A stretch of 64,000 bases of DNA from Toxorhynchites rutilus septentrionalis. Its lineage: Eukaryota; Arthropoda; Insecta; Diptera; Culicidae. This document shows positions 53,467 through 64,000 of the stretch, in pieces. The stretch lies in the NCBI RefSeq assembly GCF_029784135.1, contig NC_073746.1:61106097-61170096 (forward strand), in the 5' to 3' direction. How positions within the stretch are numbered: position 1 is the first letter of the stretch; every line of letters begins with the position of its first letter. The position numbers and the translations under genes were made by a program. The notes below the pieces were generated by a model that ran no database searches, had not been told where the DNA came from, and was given only the letters and a program-made list of their open reading frames with translations.

Positions 53467-55070
53467 TTGACGTAGAACTACGCTTTTGTTTTTTTCAAGT
53501 CGCTTGTTACTAACTTCGGATATTATTTTAGAATGCTGCGAAATTTTAGAAATAACTGTTAAGTAGAATGGTTTGGTTGCCTTGAAATGTTTTTTTTAAA
53601 TTGTAGAATCAGATGGCGATAATGGATTGATGATGCATTCTTGCCTTCGCAGAACAATACTCAAGCTAATCGCATGTTGCACTTTGTTTCAAATTTACCT
53701 CAAACGCTTTCAGGTGGCCTTTTTCGCAATTGACATATACTTGGTTACAGGCGATTATATACTTGTTGCACCAGCATCATTATTCCACATCTCAAAACTA
53801 CATTAATCTTTCTTTGGCTCCGGATGGAAACAACAACAATGGCAAAACTTGCAAGTATCAAATATCATGCTACATGTAATTTAGTATTGTCTCAGGGGAA
53901 TCACACCTCTAGATATCGTTAGTACAACGAAAACCAATCAGATGCGTTCAACATAGCATACATACAGAGCCATACATTGGTGGCTTAAAGCGACTAAGAA
54001 TATCAACACTTTTCATCATTTTGCGCTATTCTCAAAAGAAACGCTTCTGTTAATATTAATGGTCTCGAAAAAAGTCACAAAAGTCGCTTTCTCATGCTCG
54101 AGATAAGCGCAGCTGTTATCCTTAGTGGAGAAAGTTTTGCTACTGGTTAGCGAAACCCAATCACATACAAAATTCTAGAACGACATTTACGTTCTAGGTG
54201 ACTAAATAAACAAAATAAATTCTGTCTGTTAATCGCAATAACCTCGAAAAGAGCTGCATCGTTTCATTATGATCAAGAATAGCGCAAATGCCATACTTGT
54301 TGAAGGCATTTTTGCGATTGGCATGCGAAACTACCATTTTTCTTGGTTAGCCGATGATAGCCCAGTTTGATGATTCTTCAGAACCCTAATGGAATGGCGT
54401 CAGTTTGATGTAATGATTGCAATGCCATGGATATCATCGAGTAAGTAATTTGATCCCGTCCAAAGCTCAAAATTAAACGAAGAAATGTGATGATGCACAA
54501 TAAGGCAAAACAAGCGATGATCTTTTTTTTTTTTTTATCTGTATTATAGTGATTTTCAACTCATTTGGCTGGTTCGTCACTTTTACTTCCATTTTTGGAA
54601 GAATGTCGGGAGTGAGAATTGAACTCGTGACCTTTAGCGTGAGAAGCATGGATGTTACCACTACGCCAGGTCGCCTCCACAAGCGATGATCTTTGGTTCA
54701 AGTAAAGAACGAGACTGGAAGTTTGCCTCAGCGGAGATCTAAGCTTTATACTCTGGCAAATATTCCCCTTCGTTGCTAGTCGATAAGTTGCTCGTTTTTG
54801 ACGGCACGGGTGAGTAAGCTCATAAAGCAGAACAAATGTATGGGGAAATGAAAATGCTTCTAGTTTTCATCAATTTAAACCATTTTCATACCAGGGGATT
54901 GTAATATATAGCACATTAAATAAATTTTAGGGAATTTTCGATTCGTTTGGTATATAAATCGTAGAAATCCGTTCGCGGCAAAAATAGTTATTAACGTTAA
55001 CTTTATTTCATAAAAACTTGACCTGTTTTCTGATTTGGCACCCTTAATGAAAGACGTAGTCCTACGTCAA
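53467..55070. mobile_element. 1.6 kb MITE with TTGACGTAG termini
   Basis: Left end TTGACGTAGAACTACG and right end the inverse of TTGACGTAGGACTACG, a terminal palindrome-like motif shared with 4170-5209. It contains a short SINE (54525-54680). No ORF of note. The interior differs from the 4 kb copy, so the two are related mainly by their ends. Confidence 0.6.
54525..54680 (-). mobile_element. short tRNA-derived SINE, copy 2
   Basis: Nearly identical to 26669-26824: box A-like TGGCGTAGTGG, box B-like GAGTTCAATTCTCAC, poly(A) tail. Flanked by a direct repeat of about 14-16 bp (CAAGCGATGATCTTT at 54511-54525 and 54680-54694), the signature of LINE-driven insertion. Confidence 0.9.
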
Positions 55071-55329
55071 AAAAATCAGATAGATATTCCAAACACTCAA
55101 CATAGATTCAACTCCAAACACTCGACATTCTCTGGTTTTCTTGTATCGATGTTCATAAATGTACATAACAATCCTCATTAATAAAATCGTTTTCAACACG
55201 TTGAGCCCCGATTTTTTTTGGCTGCGCTTTCCATTCAGCCCGCATCAATGGCCTTTGCACAATATCAGTGTCGGCTCCAGCTCCCAAAAATGTTTGCGGT
55301 GTACACGATGAATGGTTTTCCGAGAAGCT

Positions 55330-55620
55330 GTCGTCAATATTCCAGCGCCTGTATCATACGTCGTTCGATGTCTGGGCATCGCCTTAAATTGTCGTAGCAC
55401 TTTCCGTTCCAAAACACTAAGCGACCGCTGGTCCTCGAGGATGATCTTATCAGTATCTTGTACAGGGTCAGCTTAAAACGTTGACACACTCGATTCGATT
55501 GTCTTTGCTGGTATCCTTGTCCTTGTATCCTTGTATCCTTGTTACTTAATAACGTCGATGTTGTTTGCGTAGCCAACAAGCTGAACGGCCTTTGAACGGT
55601 GTGGTAGTGGCTGCAGCCCT
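55330..55620 (-). pseudogene. RTE-like reverse transcriptase fragment
   Basis: On minus, LLVGYANNIDVI-like text at about 55580-55545 corresponds to the catalytic box region (Y/FADDID in RTE LINEs), followed after stops by SVLERKVLRQ, a conserved C-terminal RT word. The catalytic Asp pair is altered and the frame is broken. A small tandem of GTATCCTT is at 55508-55540. Confidence 0.5.
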
Positions 55621-56137
55621 GCAGTTTATCACCCTTTTTGTAAATCGGTGTGAATCAAGTGTTCAGCACTTCACTACCTAGGACAGCTTCCGTAGAACTG
55701 CCCTCCGCGTTGCGGATTCTGCTCCACCTATCGTCCACTAAAGTTGCGCTCGATCGCTTGCAGCTCAAACCTTTGGACACCCCTGTCATCCAAGATCAAG
55801 AAGAATTTTATTGAAGCCATGAATTATATACAGATATCAATGCAGATTTTCTGAAAAAAGGAAGATGAAGCTGGTTTTCAGACTAAAACACAGATTCCAT
55901 CATGCCAACTCTCGTTTACTGCTTGTTCTTTTCGGAACACAAAGCAACTTGCCTGCGAACTTGCCTCTTTGCTGTTAGAAGGCTGTTATCAAGCTAATTT
56001 TTGATTTCTTAGTGAAATCGGTACTGCTCTTCAGAAAGGGCAAACGCCATGGACCGTAACAATTAGTAATCTGAGAGTACAATGTTTGGGAAATAGAGCG
56101 GGTGAGGTAGAATCTCCTAGTTCACTATTTCTAAATA

Positions 56138-56299
56138 CAGTCAACCCTCCCTTACTCGATATCCAAGGGACAATCGAGTTAGAGAGGTATCGAGTTATTG
56201 AAAGAAGAATGCTTGTAAAAACAATCAAAGGTGCTATGAAACCCATCGAGTTAGGGAACATATCGAGATACAGAACATCGAATTAGGGATAGTTGACTG
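56138..56299. mobile_element. 162 bp pogo-like MITE
   Basis: Ends CAGTCAACCCTCCCTTA and the inverse of CAGTCAACTATCCCTAA, flanked by TA (56136-56137, 56300-56301). Repeated ATCGAGTTAG motifs fill the interior. Non-coding. Confidence 0.85.
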
Positions 56300-56301
56300 T
56301 A

Positions 56302-57828
56302 ATTCTTAAGAGATCCATGATCATGCAATCTGGAGCTGGTGTACGCGCCTTTCGAATACTTTTGTTACCAGACTCAACATAATGACAACAGCACGACATT
56401 CGCCACATATTATAAATCCCTAAAGTTATGATACCTACATTTCAAGATTTTATTTTAAATAGCTAGAATAATGCGATTTCAGTCAAATATGAACCGTTTT
56501 GTTCGATTCCTTTTTACTATTTTGAAGATAATTCCATAATGCTTCTTTTGTAGACACCTTTGTCACATCGGCTAAAACAGGAACAATCGATTTTCCCAAG
56601 CTTCTCCTGAGGCGAATAATCAGGTCCTGATTTAACCATAGAATAGAGAAAAATAATGCATCAGATTTCTTCAAATTATTATACGTATATGCAGCCATTC
56701 CATGCCAAACCGATATAGGGTAAGTGTACCAATTATGAAGGACATATGTCACTGACTTGCAGAAATTGGCGAATAAATATTCTATTTTAGTTCAAAAGTA
56801 TACAAAAGTATACTTTTTCTACCAGTTTGAACTCTGTTTTTGAAGATTCTCACTGATATTTCGATGATTAATTCACTAAATTGTATAAAAAACATGTTTG
56901 AAAATGCCACTTCCATGAACCCATTATGGTAATAGTGTTCCTGGAGTTTCGTAATAAGTGTTCCTATTATGGTAATAGTCGTTGTCACATGGGCTTCAAT
57001 AATAATTTTTAAATAAAACTATGCCTCTAAATCTTACTCCTAGTGTGCAATACTATGTCGTTGATTTTACACTCGACAAAAATTATAGGAACAGAGCGCG
57101 AAGTCGAAGTTTTTAAGTGATTTTAGAAACGCTGTAACTTTGTGAAAATACGAACGCATGAAAATGGGATATACATCATTTCAAATCTTCATTCAAAGCT
57201 TCAAGTTTTGAGATGTAATATTCGAATGTTTCTATCTTTTTGTGTGTTGGTGTAGTGGATAACAATACTGGAACGAAAAAAATCGATCTTTCTGTTTTTT
57301 TTAAGATTTTGTAGTGAGACACAGTGTTTTATGAACCAAGTCAATAGTAAATCCAATTAACCTTCTCAATCAGTATTTATTCGTTTCCGTGAATGCTCCT
57401 GCGATAACCATGCCCTTCCAGACAGATTTTGTGCCACATAATTTCAATATGCAAAAATCATCAACCAATTGCTTGTATTTAAAATTAAAAAAAAAACCGA
57501 ACTTCCGGGGCGAATATCCGTTTCATTCCTAGCTTAGGCTGTTGTTATGTGCTTCCCGGTTGTAAAATAAATGCGTTGCTAGGCCTCTCTGCTAGCTGAA
57601 TCACAAAAGGGTGAGAGCTGTGATGCCGGGTTCGCTTCTTTTCAGAAACTGAACAAAGCATATTAACCCATTCTCCTTATTTAATTTCCCATTCATTTAA
57701 ATTACAACAGAGTGGACCAAACAAATATTCTTCGGTCGGACACGCATAGTGCTATTTCACTACACTACTGAGCGTTCAAAAGCGCCCTATGATGTGCAAT
57801 TGCACAGCGTGAAAACGTTACTTACAAC
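56302..57828. other. 1.5 kb without a recognised gene
   Basis: AT-rich. A minus ORF at 56752-56483 (89 codons) is not recognised. At 57070 there is a CTCGACAAAAATTATAGGAA word that could be a Tc1-like end; no partner seen. Confidence 0.35.
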
Positions 57829-59005
57829 CAGAGATGCCAACCTTCCTAATTTTTCAGGATTTCCAAGACTTTTTAGCACGCTCCCTGATATCCTGACGAA
57901 CACTCAATTTATCATGATTTTTCAGAAATGATCCTGATTTTCCCTGATTTTTGTACTCTTTACATTATTCGTAATAAATATACTGGTTTCCATGCCAATG
58001 TTTTCTGTCATGATAGTTCTCCGGTTCGCACTTGTATATATCTTACATTAAGTTAGACTGTGTACTTAACTTAACTTTTTATCTGTACCCTCAATTGTTT
58101 CGTGGCTTCCCAAAGTAGTGCTAGAAAATTTCATGAAACCAGATTGTCTGACGAATTTATGAAATAACAACGAGATTAAGTTTGAGGAACAACATTGTTT
58201 TATTGAAGATAATGTGTATGTAGATGTATCCCAGAGCTATTAATGTAGGAATACTATTCAGAATGTAAAATTACTCAAGTGAAAATTTTTGAATCCACGG
58301 TCAATATAAAAAGATTTTATATGTAATTTTTTCGTCTGATTCAAAGTAGAATAAACTTAAATTATGGGACTATGGTAAATATATATCTATAAGCGGTAAA
58401 TATATATCTATAATATCATAAAAATAAGGAAAAATTCAACAAGTCTGAAGATTTGAAGATTTATTCCAAAGCATGGATGATGAATTCAGGGAAAATTTGA
58501 ATATTGATTTCTCTGCAATTGACTGTAGTGATGCTGTAGGTTTTTCGGAAAAAATATAAACGATCGGAAAAAATATAAAAGATAAGTCGAGCGAAAAACT
58601 AACATTTCCGCTTATGCGAAAACGGATTTATACCATGCTTATTAATTCTTTTATATATCCGGTCTTCGCCCGAAGGAAGATATACTCTGTTTCTGGTGGG
58701 ATTTGGAATGGATCCTGTATTAAGAGCTACAACCAAGCAACCTGTTTCTCACATGTATGGCTCGCAGCAGTTTTCAACGAGGAAGCAAACATGTTCTGGG
58801 AGGATAGAATATTTAAGCTGTGTGAAAGATTGCGAAAGATTGTGAAACAGAACTATGGATATAAAATAAAATTATAATGCTTGTATTGAAAATGATGTTT
58901 TTTTTCCCAAAAATCGACATTAACTTTTCGGACAACCCAATATGAGATATCCTGATTTTTATTTTCATTCTTCCTGATTTTTTCAAATAATAGTTGGCAA
59001 CCCTG
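57829..59005. mobile_element. hAT-type element with CAGAGATGCCAAC ends
   Basis: Left end CAGAGATGCCAAC, right end the inverse of CAGGGTTGCCAAC, followed inside by similar ATTTTTCAGGA/CAGGAAG words. Flanked by CTTACAAC (57821-57828) and GTTACAAC (59006-59013), an 8 bp duplication with one mismatch. A plus ORF at 58614-58877 has some transposase-like composition but I do not recognise it. Confidence 0.7.
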
Positions 59006-59175
59006 GTTACAACCATAATAGCATAACAACCATAACATAACAACGTACAACCATAATAAGAACATAAAGCAGCTCTGTTTTTCAGCTTTGCAGCGATTTT
59101 GTACAACCATAATAGGAACAAGGCAGCTTTCGATATTGCCATAATTTCCCCCTCTCGTATTACCATAATAGATAC

Positions 59176-59703
59176 AGGAAAACCTGTTTTTGTGCGGTCT
59201 TTTTTTATGCGAATTTTTTTTTGTGCGATTTTTTTGTGCGGTATATGAAAAGGAGCATATTTGCCGAAGTAATCGTCCATTTAGTTTTTTTCGATGTATT
59301 ATATGCATTTCAATGCGAAAAAACCATATTTGCGTCTAAAACATTAATTTCTCAAATTATTCTCATACCATTGAATGCATTATGTTGCACTCGACATGAT
59401 TTCTAATAGCAACAAATTTCGACATGAACCTAAAGCACAACACAGCCACGCGCAATCGAATAGGCAAACTGTCCCATCGTAAAGCAGGGAAACAAAGGGA
59501 GATCGAACCGTGAACAGCGTGGATTTGAGTTATTTTCTTAGGGGAAATTTTTTGAATGCGGTCCCTATCTACCGCACAAAAAAAGTTTATTTCAAATTTT
59601 GTACCGAACACGATTTTTTAAAGCTACTGGTGAAGTTTCGCACGTTTTTTTAGCGACTTTTTTTGTGCGGTCCCTATCCCCCGCACAAAAAAAGGTTTGC
59701 CTG
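59176..59703. mobile_element. MITE with CAGG.AAACCT..TTTTGTGCGG ends
   Basis: Left end CAGGAAAACCTGTTTTTGTG and right end the inverse of CAGGCAAACCTTTTTTTGTG, flanked by TA (59174-59175, 59704-59705). Several TTTGTGCGGT motifs repeat near both ends. Non-coding. Confidence 0.8.
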
Positions 59704-59889
59704 TACTATCTGTACTATTGCGATGATAGGTACTTCTACCCTAGTGGTTCACAGATTTTCGTCAAAAGTAGTCTTTATCGCAAAACATTAGACCCTTATT
59801 TATTTTTTTTCGTTTATGGTGGTCCAAAAAATCAACTTTTTTACTTTTTTTTCCTAAAATTACTTTCTTCAAAAATTCATAACTGAACC

Positions 59890-60515
59890 TATTCATTTTG
59901 AATCACTGAACCTATTTAGATATATCAAATCGAAGGCAATAAGCTAGTCTTTTTCAAAGCTAGCCGATGGTTCGAAAAAACAATGTTTTACTCTTTTCTC
60001 CACTACAAAAATTCATAACTTTTGCACTACTGGACCGATTCAGATGATCGACATATCAAATTGAAGCTTATGAGTTAGTTTTCTTTGAAAAAATATTACT
60101 TTCGAAGACAAATATGGATTTTAGTTTTTGTAATTATTGAATGAGTTAGTTTTTTTTTATAGTTTTCTCGGTTAAAATAAATCTTCTATTTTAGATAGAG
60201 AGATTTTTTGGGAAAAAATCATTTAGAAAATAGTGCCCTCTAGTCCAAAGTCATGAAAACAATAAAAAACGACTACAATCAATAATAACGAAAAAAAAAA
60301 TCAATTTATTTTGCAAGTTCAATAAAAGGCTTATAAGTAAAGCCCTAAAGGCTCATTTGCTTCAATTTGATATGTCGATCATTCAAATCGGTTTAGCGAT
60401 TCAAAAGTTATGATTTTTTGGAAAAAGTCATTTTTGGGAAAAAGTGGAAAAAAATGATTTTTCGGACCACCCTAAAATGAAAATGGGCACCCTAATAAAA
60501 AAATAAAAAATACGG
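59890..60515. repeat. AT-rich dispersed repeat
   Basis: Collinear with 25920-26550 (AGCTTCAATTTGATATGTCG-like words, CACCCTAAAAT, AAAATACGGG end). It ends immediately before the hAT-type element at 60524. Confidence 0.7.
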
Positions 60516-60523
60516 GACTAATG

Positions 60524-61875
60524 AAGTGTTGCCACACGCACAGATTTATCTGGAAAGGTACAGATTTTTTCGTTATTTTTGGTACACATTCTATACGGTA
60601 CAGAATACAGATTTTCGTCAAAAAGTACAGATTGATACAGATTTTTTCCGTGTGCGAAATTTCTTACATTCGAACAAAGCGATTTTTTTTTAAATTTTAA
60701 TTCATGATAGTACGCAATCTAGATTCACTAAACTATGTATAACCATTATAAAACACACGAGGGGCTTGCGAGTGTAAATGTAGTTATTTAGTGAATAAAT
60801 GAGTATTTTGACATAGTACTATGTCTTTGATTTCTATATGGGGGGGTCATTCTACGAAAAATGTAACGATTCATTAAGAGTTTTCAAACGCATATTACTC
60901 AAAATCGTTATTGCGACTTATGTTGTGTTATATACCATTAGAAAGGAAATTCATCCAGATTTTTTTTTGCTTGAACAGTGAATATAGAATAAAAAAAGTT
61001 AACAATTTGATGATTAAAATAGGTATATTTTCCTTCGATTGCACTAACCACTCGCTTTCCTCCCCGACGCAACGAGCAATCTTTTTGCCTAAATTCGGGC
61101 GTTAGATCGCAATGTGAGTTGATGCGTATAATGAATTACTCTCCATTTACCGATAATAGGCGTTTCTCAGTTATTGTAGTGTATGTTGCCCAATCAATTC
61201 GTGCTCAATTCACGTTTTTATCGTGTAGGTCTTGCTGCTAACAATTTATGTAATTCTGGTCCAGGATGTCATAATATCGAGCATGTTATTTGGTTATATG
61301 AAAAATGGAATTAATGAATTTCACTGCCTGCTGATTTAGAAGATCGAAAGGGTATACTCTCGCACATCAGATTATGATAGTTTGTGTAGTCGCGATCTTA
61401 ATATTATGCTCCCCATATAAGTCTTCCTAAGAAACCCGCTTCACTTTCCCGAATGCTCATTGTCTTCATAATTGGACAAACAGATGAGAAGGATAGTAGT
61501 GGTTTTAATGGTATTTTGTGTACATTTTTGAACAGAATGTGGTTTCGGATTCTACCACGTTATCTCATCTAACCCGTTTAAAGGATACAAGTTTAAACAG
61601 GAGACGGTTTTTTTTCAGGGCTTCCTTTTCTTGTATCAGGAGAGAAAAAATTACAGATTTTGAAAAACGAAGAAACTCAATTCAAATGCAATTACTACAC
61701 ACAATCACAGTCCTATGTCAAGATCCCGTCCGTGCCCTCAGGCTCAGACCCATTATCTTTTTCCATGCTAAATTTCTACAACGACTATTTTCGATGGTAC
61801 AGATTTTTGTACGTACAAGTACAGATGAGAAAGATTTTCAACCCCTCTGGTATAGATTAAAATGTGGTAACACTG
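60524..61875. mobile_element. hAT-type element with AGTGTTGCCAC ends
   Basis: Left end AAGTGTTGCCACACG and right end the inverse of CAGTGTTACCACATT, followed inside by GTACAGATT words on both sides (60560-60640, 61795-61830). Flanks GACTAATG (60516-60523) and ATCTAATG (61876-61883) match at 6 of 8 bases, suggesting an old 8 bp duplication. No transposase recognised inside. Confidence 0.55.
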
Positions 61876-62888
61876 ATCTAATGTTTTGCGATAAAGAACA
61901 AAATTACTACTTTTGACGAAATTCTGAGAACCACTATGTCGGTTTGGCATGGAATGGCTGTATGTATGGTTCGAGATTAAGTTTACAATTTCCTATTATA
62001 CTTGCACTGAATTTCCCCGAAGCTCAACGAGTCATATTTAAGTATGTGTTGATTCAGACTCGTTAGAAGCGACATGTTGACGCGTGGCTTAAGCGTGAAG
62101 ACTAAAATGTTGTCAGGACAAACGAGCAGATTGAAAGAAAACTCATGTAACTTCCCAAGTAGTGAAGTTAAAGTTCAATGACAGAGCACACATGATATAA
62201 TACAGCAATCTTCCCTCTGAAAAATTAAACTAAAAAAACGTCGTTAGAATCAATTAATTGGCCACTTTGTAGGAATAACACAACAAATACTGAAATACTC
62301 ATGCGTTTGCCGTTTTGTTTAATTATTCCTGCTGTTGCTGCTGAAAGACGATGGCGACGACTACGACGAGAAGATGATGCATTTCGCTAATTAACTGCGG
62401 CGAGTTTTTCGCAAGGGAATGGTGGGAGCTTTGTCAGTTTGCCGAGATAAAGAGAACATAAAATAAATAATTCCGATCATGTCATAAAAGGGCTCCTCTT
62501 TTCTTTTCGCATCGTCCGAGTCATACGAGGTGGATTGATTCTTGTTACTCGGCGGGTGAAAGACATGGACGAAATTAAAAGTTGGTGAAAGAATGTCTTC
62601 TTTGAGTTCGGTAAGCCCGCGATGACGGCCGAACTGACAATGTTTTCATGCTGGCACGTTTCATTGAGGATCATATCTTCTTGGGAAAATATCGATGGAA
62701 TACTCAAACTCTTTCGCACTGTCCTAATCAGTGCGACTGATATGGAATTTTATACTTAGATCGCACTCGAATGTGCGATGAATCTGCAGCACGTATTTTA
62801 ATCAAAATTATAATCTGCAGCGGCTCGAGTGCAGACAATTTTATAAATTTAGAAGTCGCCAACAGACTATCCGTCTGAAAGGAGTGAA
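61876..62888. other. upstream region of the cytochrome b561-like gene
   Basis: No repeat family or ORF is recognised. The part at 62180-62720 is less AT-rich, with a short TGCTGTTGCTGCTG run at 62330; it probably holds the promoter of the downstream gene. Confidence 0.35.
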
Positions 62889-63753
62889 ATGGCAACGAAC
62901 AGTCAAATTAAGCCCAATTCCTCGGGGAAAGTAGTGGAATACTCAGAAGTATTATTTAATACAATAAATCATGTGCTCATCGGATATGTTACTATTTACT
63001 GGTCATATATTTCCTACATGAATGGATTCGGAGAAATATTCTCGTGGCATATGCTGCTGTGTACGAGTGGTGTGGGTGTGATGTTCTTTTTATATGTAGT
63101 GATAGTTTTTGAGGAAAACTTTTTGTGTTACAGTACCACTTCTTCATGGCGGAATCATTTCTCACCCTCTACTCAGCCAATTCTTGGACCGCGATGAATT
63201 CAGCCGAGACGAAACGAATTTTGCATTGGGCTCTACAGGCTATTGGATTTGTGGCAATTTTCGTTGGAACAGGACTTGAGTACTATAAAAAAGATGGAAA
63301 GCACTCGCACTTCGGATCTCCCCATGGAGTAACTGGTAGGAGTATTATATGTTGAGCCAACGAACAGTCTGTCACTTAATTACACTTTGGCTGCAGGTCT
63401 AATCTCGATTGTGTTCATCGTGTTATCAATGCTGAATGGAGTAGTCGGTTTGTACGCGATGAAAATTAAGCACCTCATTAAGCCGGTTTATATCAAACTG
63501 GGACACTACCTAACCGGAATAGTGGCGTTTGTTATAGGTATAATTGTTTCAAATTGAAAAAGATCATTGCAAAATGAGATATGGAATTGTCATTTCAGGT
63601 ATGGTGTCACTACTGCTGGAGTACTTACCAAGGCGGGTGGGGTCAGTTGAGAATAGAAATATGTTGTTTTCCTTCTCAGTCATTGTTATTGCGTTGTCAT
63701 TGATTGGAGCCTTCAGAACGATATATGGTCAGTTTAGAGGGATGTGCCGCTAA
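62889..63753 (+). CDS. cytochrome b561-domain membrane reductase (CYB561D2-like)
   Basis: Four exons: 62889-63071 (donor GTGGGT), 63134-63335 (donor GTAGGA), 63397-63537 (donor GTATAA), 63599-63753. Together 681 nt, 226 residues; human CYB561D2 is 222. The first donor was chosen because it restores the spacing from HMLLCTSG to YHFFMAESF expected in the family; the frame would otherwise run through. Six hydrophobic segments are visible. Four His suited to bind two hemes are H54 (WHMLL), H92 (LHWAL), H125 (SPHGVTG) and H165 (GHYLTG). Such proteins move electrons across membranes, from ascorbate or similar donors, to reduce ferric iron or monodehydroascorbate. The introns are 59-62 nt. It looks intact. 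Confidence 0.88.
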
Positions 63754-63979
63754 CTTCCGGGATGAAGATTATTCCAGGAGGTAAAACGCTACACAACTGA
63801 ACGAATTTCAATACTTATGATAGTGACATTTAAATGCTTTCTCGATTCAAGGAGAATACAATTCACCAAAGAATTACAATAACATCAAACCCACAATTAA
63901 TAGTTTGTTTCAGGATGCTTACCCGATTTGCTCATTACACATTCCATTTATTTTTTAATTTTCCATTATTGAACCGATC

Positions 63980-63985
63980 AATAAA
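63980..63985 (+). terminator. poly(A) signal of the cytochrome b561-like gene
   Basis: AATAAA about 225 bp after the stop codon, on the coding strand. Confidence 0.55.
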
Positions 63986-64000
63986 AAACGCGGAGATACT

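Noticed and set aside
54600..54680. tRNA gene on minus
   Set aside because: Part of the short SINE; a near-identical copy with its own duplication is at 26669-26824.
61518..61916. 132-codon plus-strand ORF
   Set aside because: It runs across the right end of the hAT-type element, so it cannot be a single natural coding unit.

Overview
This window looks like a repeat-dense stretch of a mosquito nuclear genome (culicine, Aedes-like). The reasons are short 56-62 nt introns with insect-type splice sites, long tRNA-derived SINEs resembling Feilai, DD37E elements of the IS630-Tc1-mariner superfamily, mosquito-style RTE LINE fragments, and very many MITEs. The species assignment is inference. No bacterial operon, CRISPR array, rRNA gene, true tRNA gene or viral insertion was seen.

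Host genes are few. (1) CNPPD1, a cyclin-box protein, lies on the minus strand: exons 1-2 at 10165-9694 and exons 3-4 at 2497-1478, separated by a 7.2 kb intron packed with mobile elements. (2) Mitochondrial ClpP is on the plus strand (16758-17491, two exons). (3) A small secreted DUF1091/DM8-like protein is on the minus strand (18301-17610, three exons) and converges tail to tail with ClpP. (4) A candidate 63-residue single-pass membrane protein is at 38387-38578. (5) A cytochrome b561-domain protein of the CYB561D2 type is on the plus strand (62889-63753, four exons).

Most of the rest is a stratigraphy of transposons. 4-9 kb: DD37E and RTE remnants, MITEs, and a hAT MITE nested in another MITE. 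11.4-14.4 kb: a composite holding a mariner, a foldback and a deletion derivative. 19.9-21.9 kb: a mariner with DD41D spacing carrying a second copy of the hAT MITE. 22-26.5 kb: a decayed transposase, a SINE and a 0.7 kb foldback. 26.6-37.1 kb: one small TIR element split open by 10.5 kb of later insertions, namely a SINE, a nearly intact DD37E element, two head-to-tail nearly identical LINEs with intact 1220-residue ORFs, and a retroelement tail. 37.6-45.5 kb: a pogo-like TIR pair enclosing a SINE, the small membrane ORF and a LINE that is itself split by a complete Harbinger element with TTA target duplication. 48-53.4 kb: hAT remnants, an open DD37E transposase and a second mariner copy. 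53.5-61.9 kb: MITEs, a short SINE and hAT-type elements.

The most notable items are four. First, the tandem pair of intact LINEs with a Myb-like N terminus, a YMDD reverse transcriptase and a C-terminal zinc finger plus PD-(D/E)XK-like endonuclease. Second, the Harbinger element, whose transposase and MADF/BESS-like genes are on opposite strands and interlocked, each having an exon inside the other's intron. Third, an open 339-residue DD37E transposase. Fourth, the 63-residue membrane ORF. All calls were made by eye; splice sites, family names and clades have not been checked against databases.
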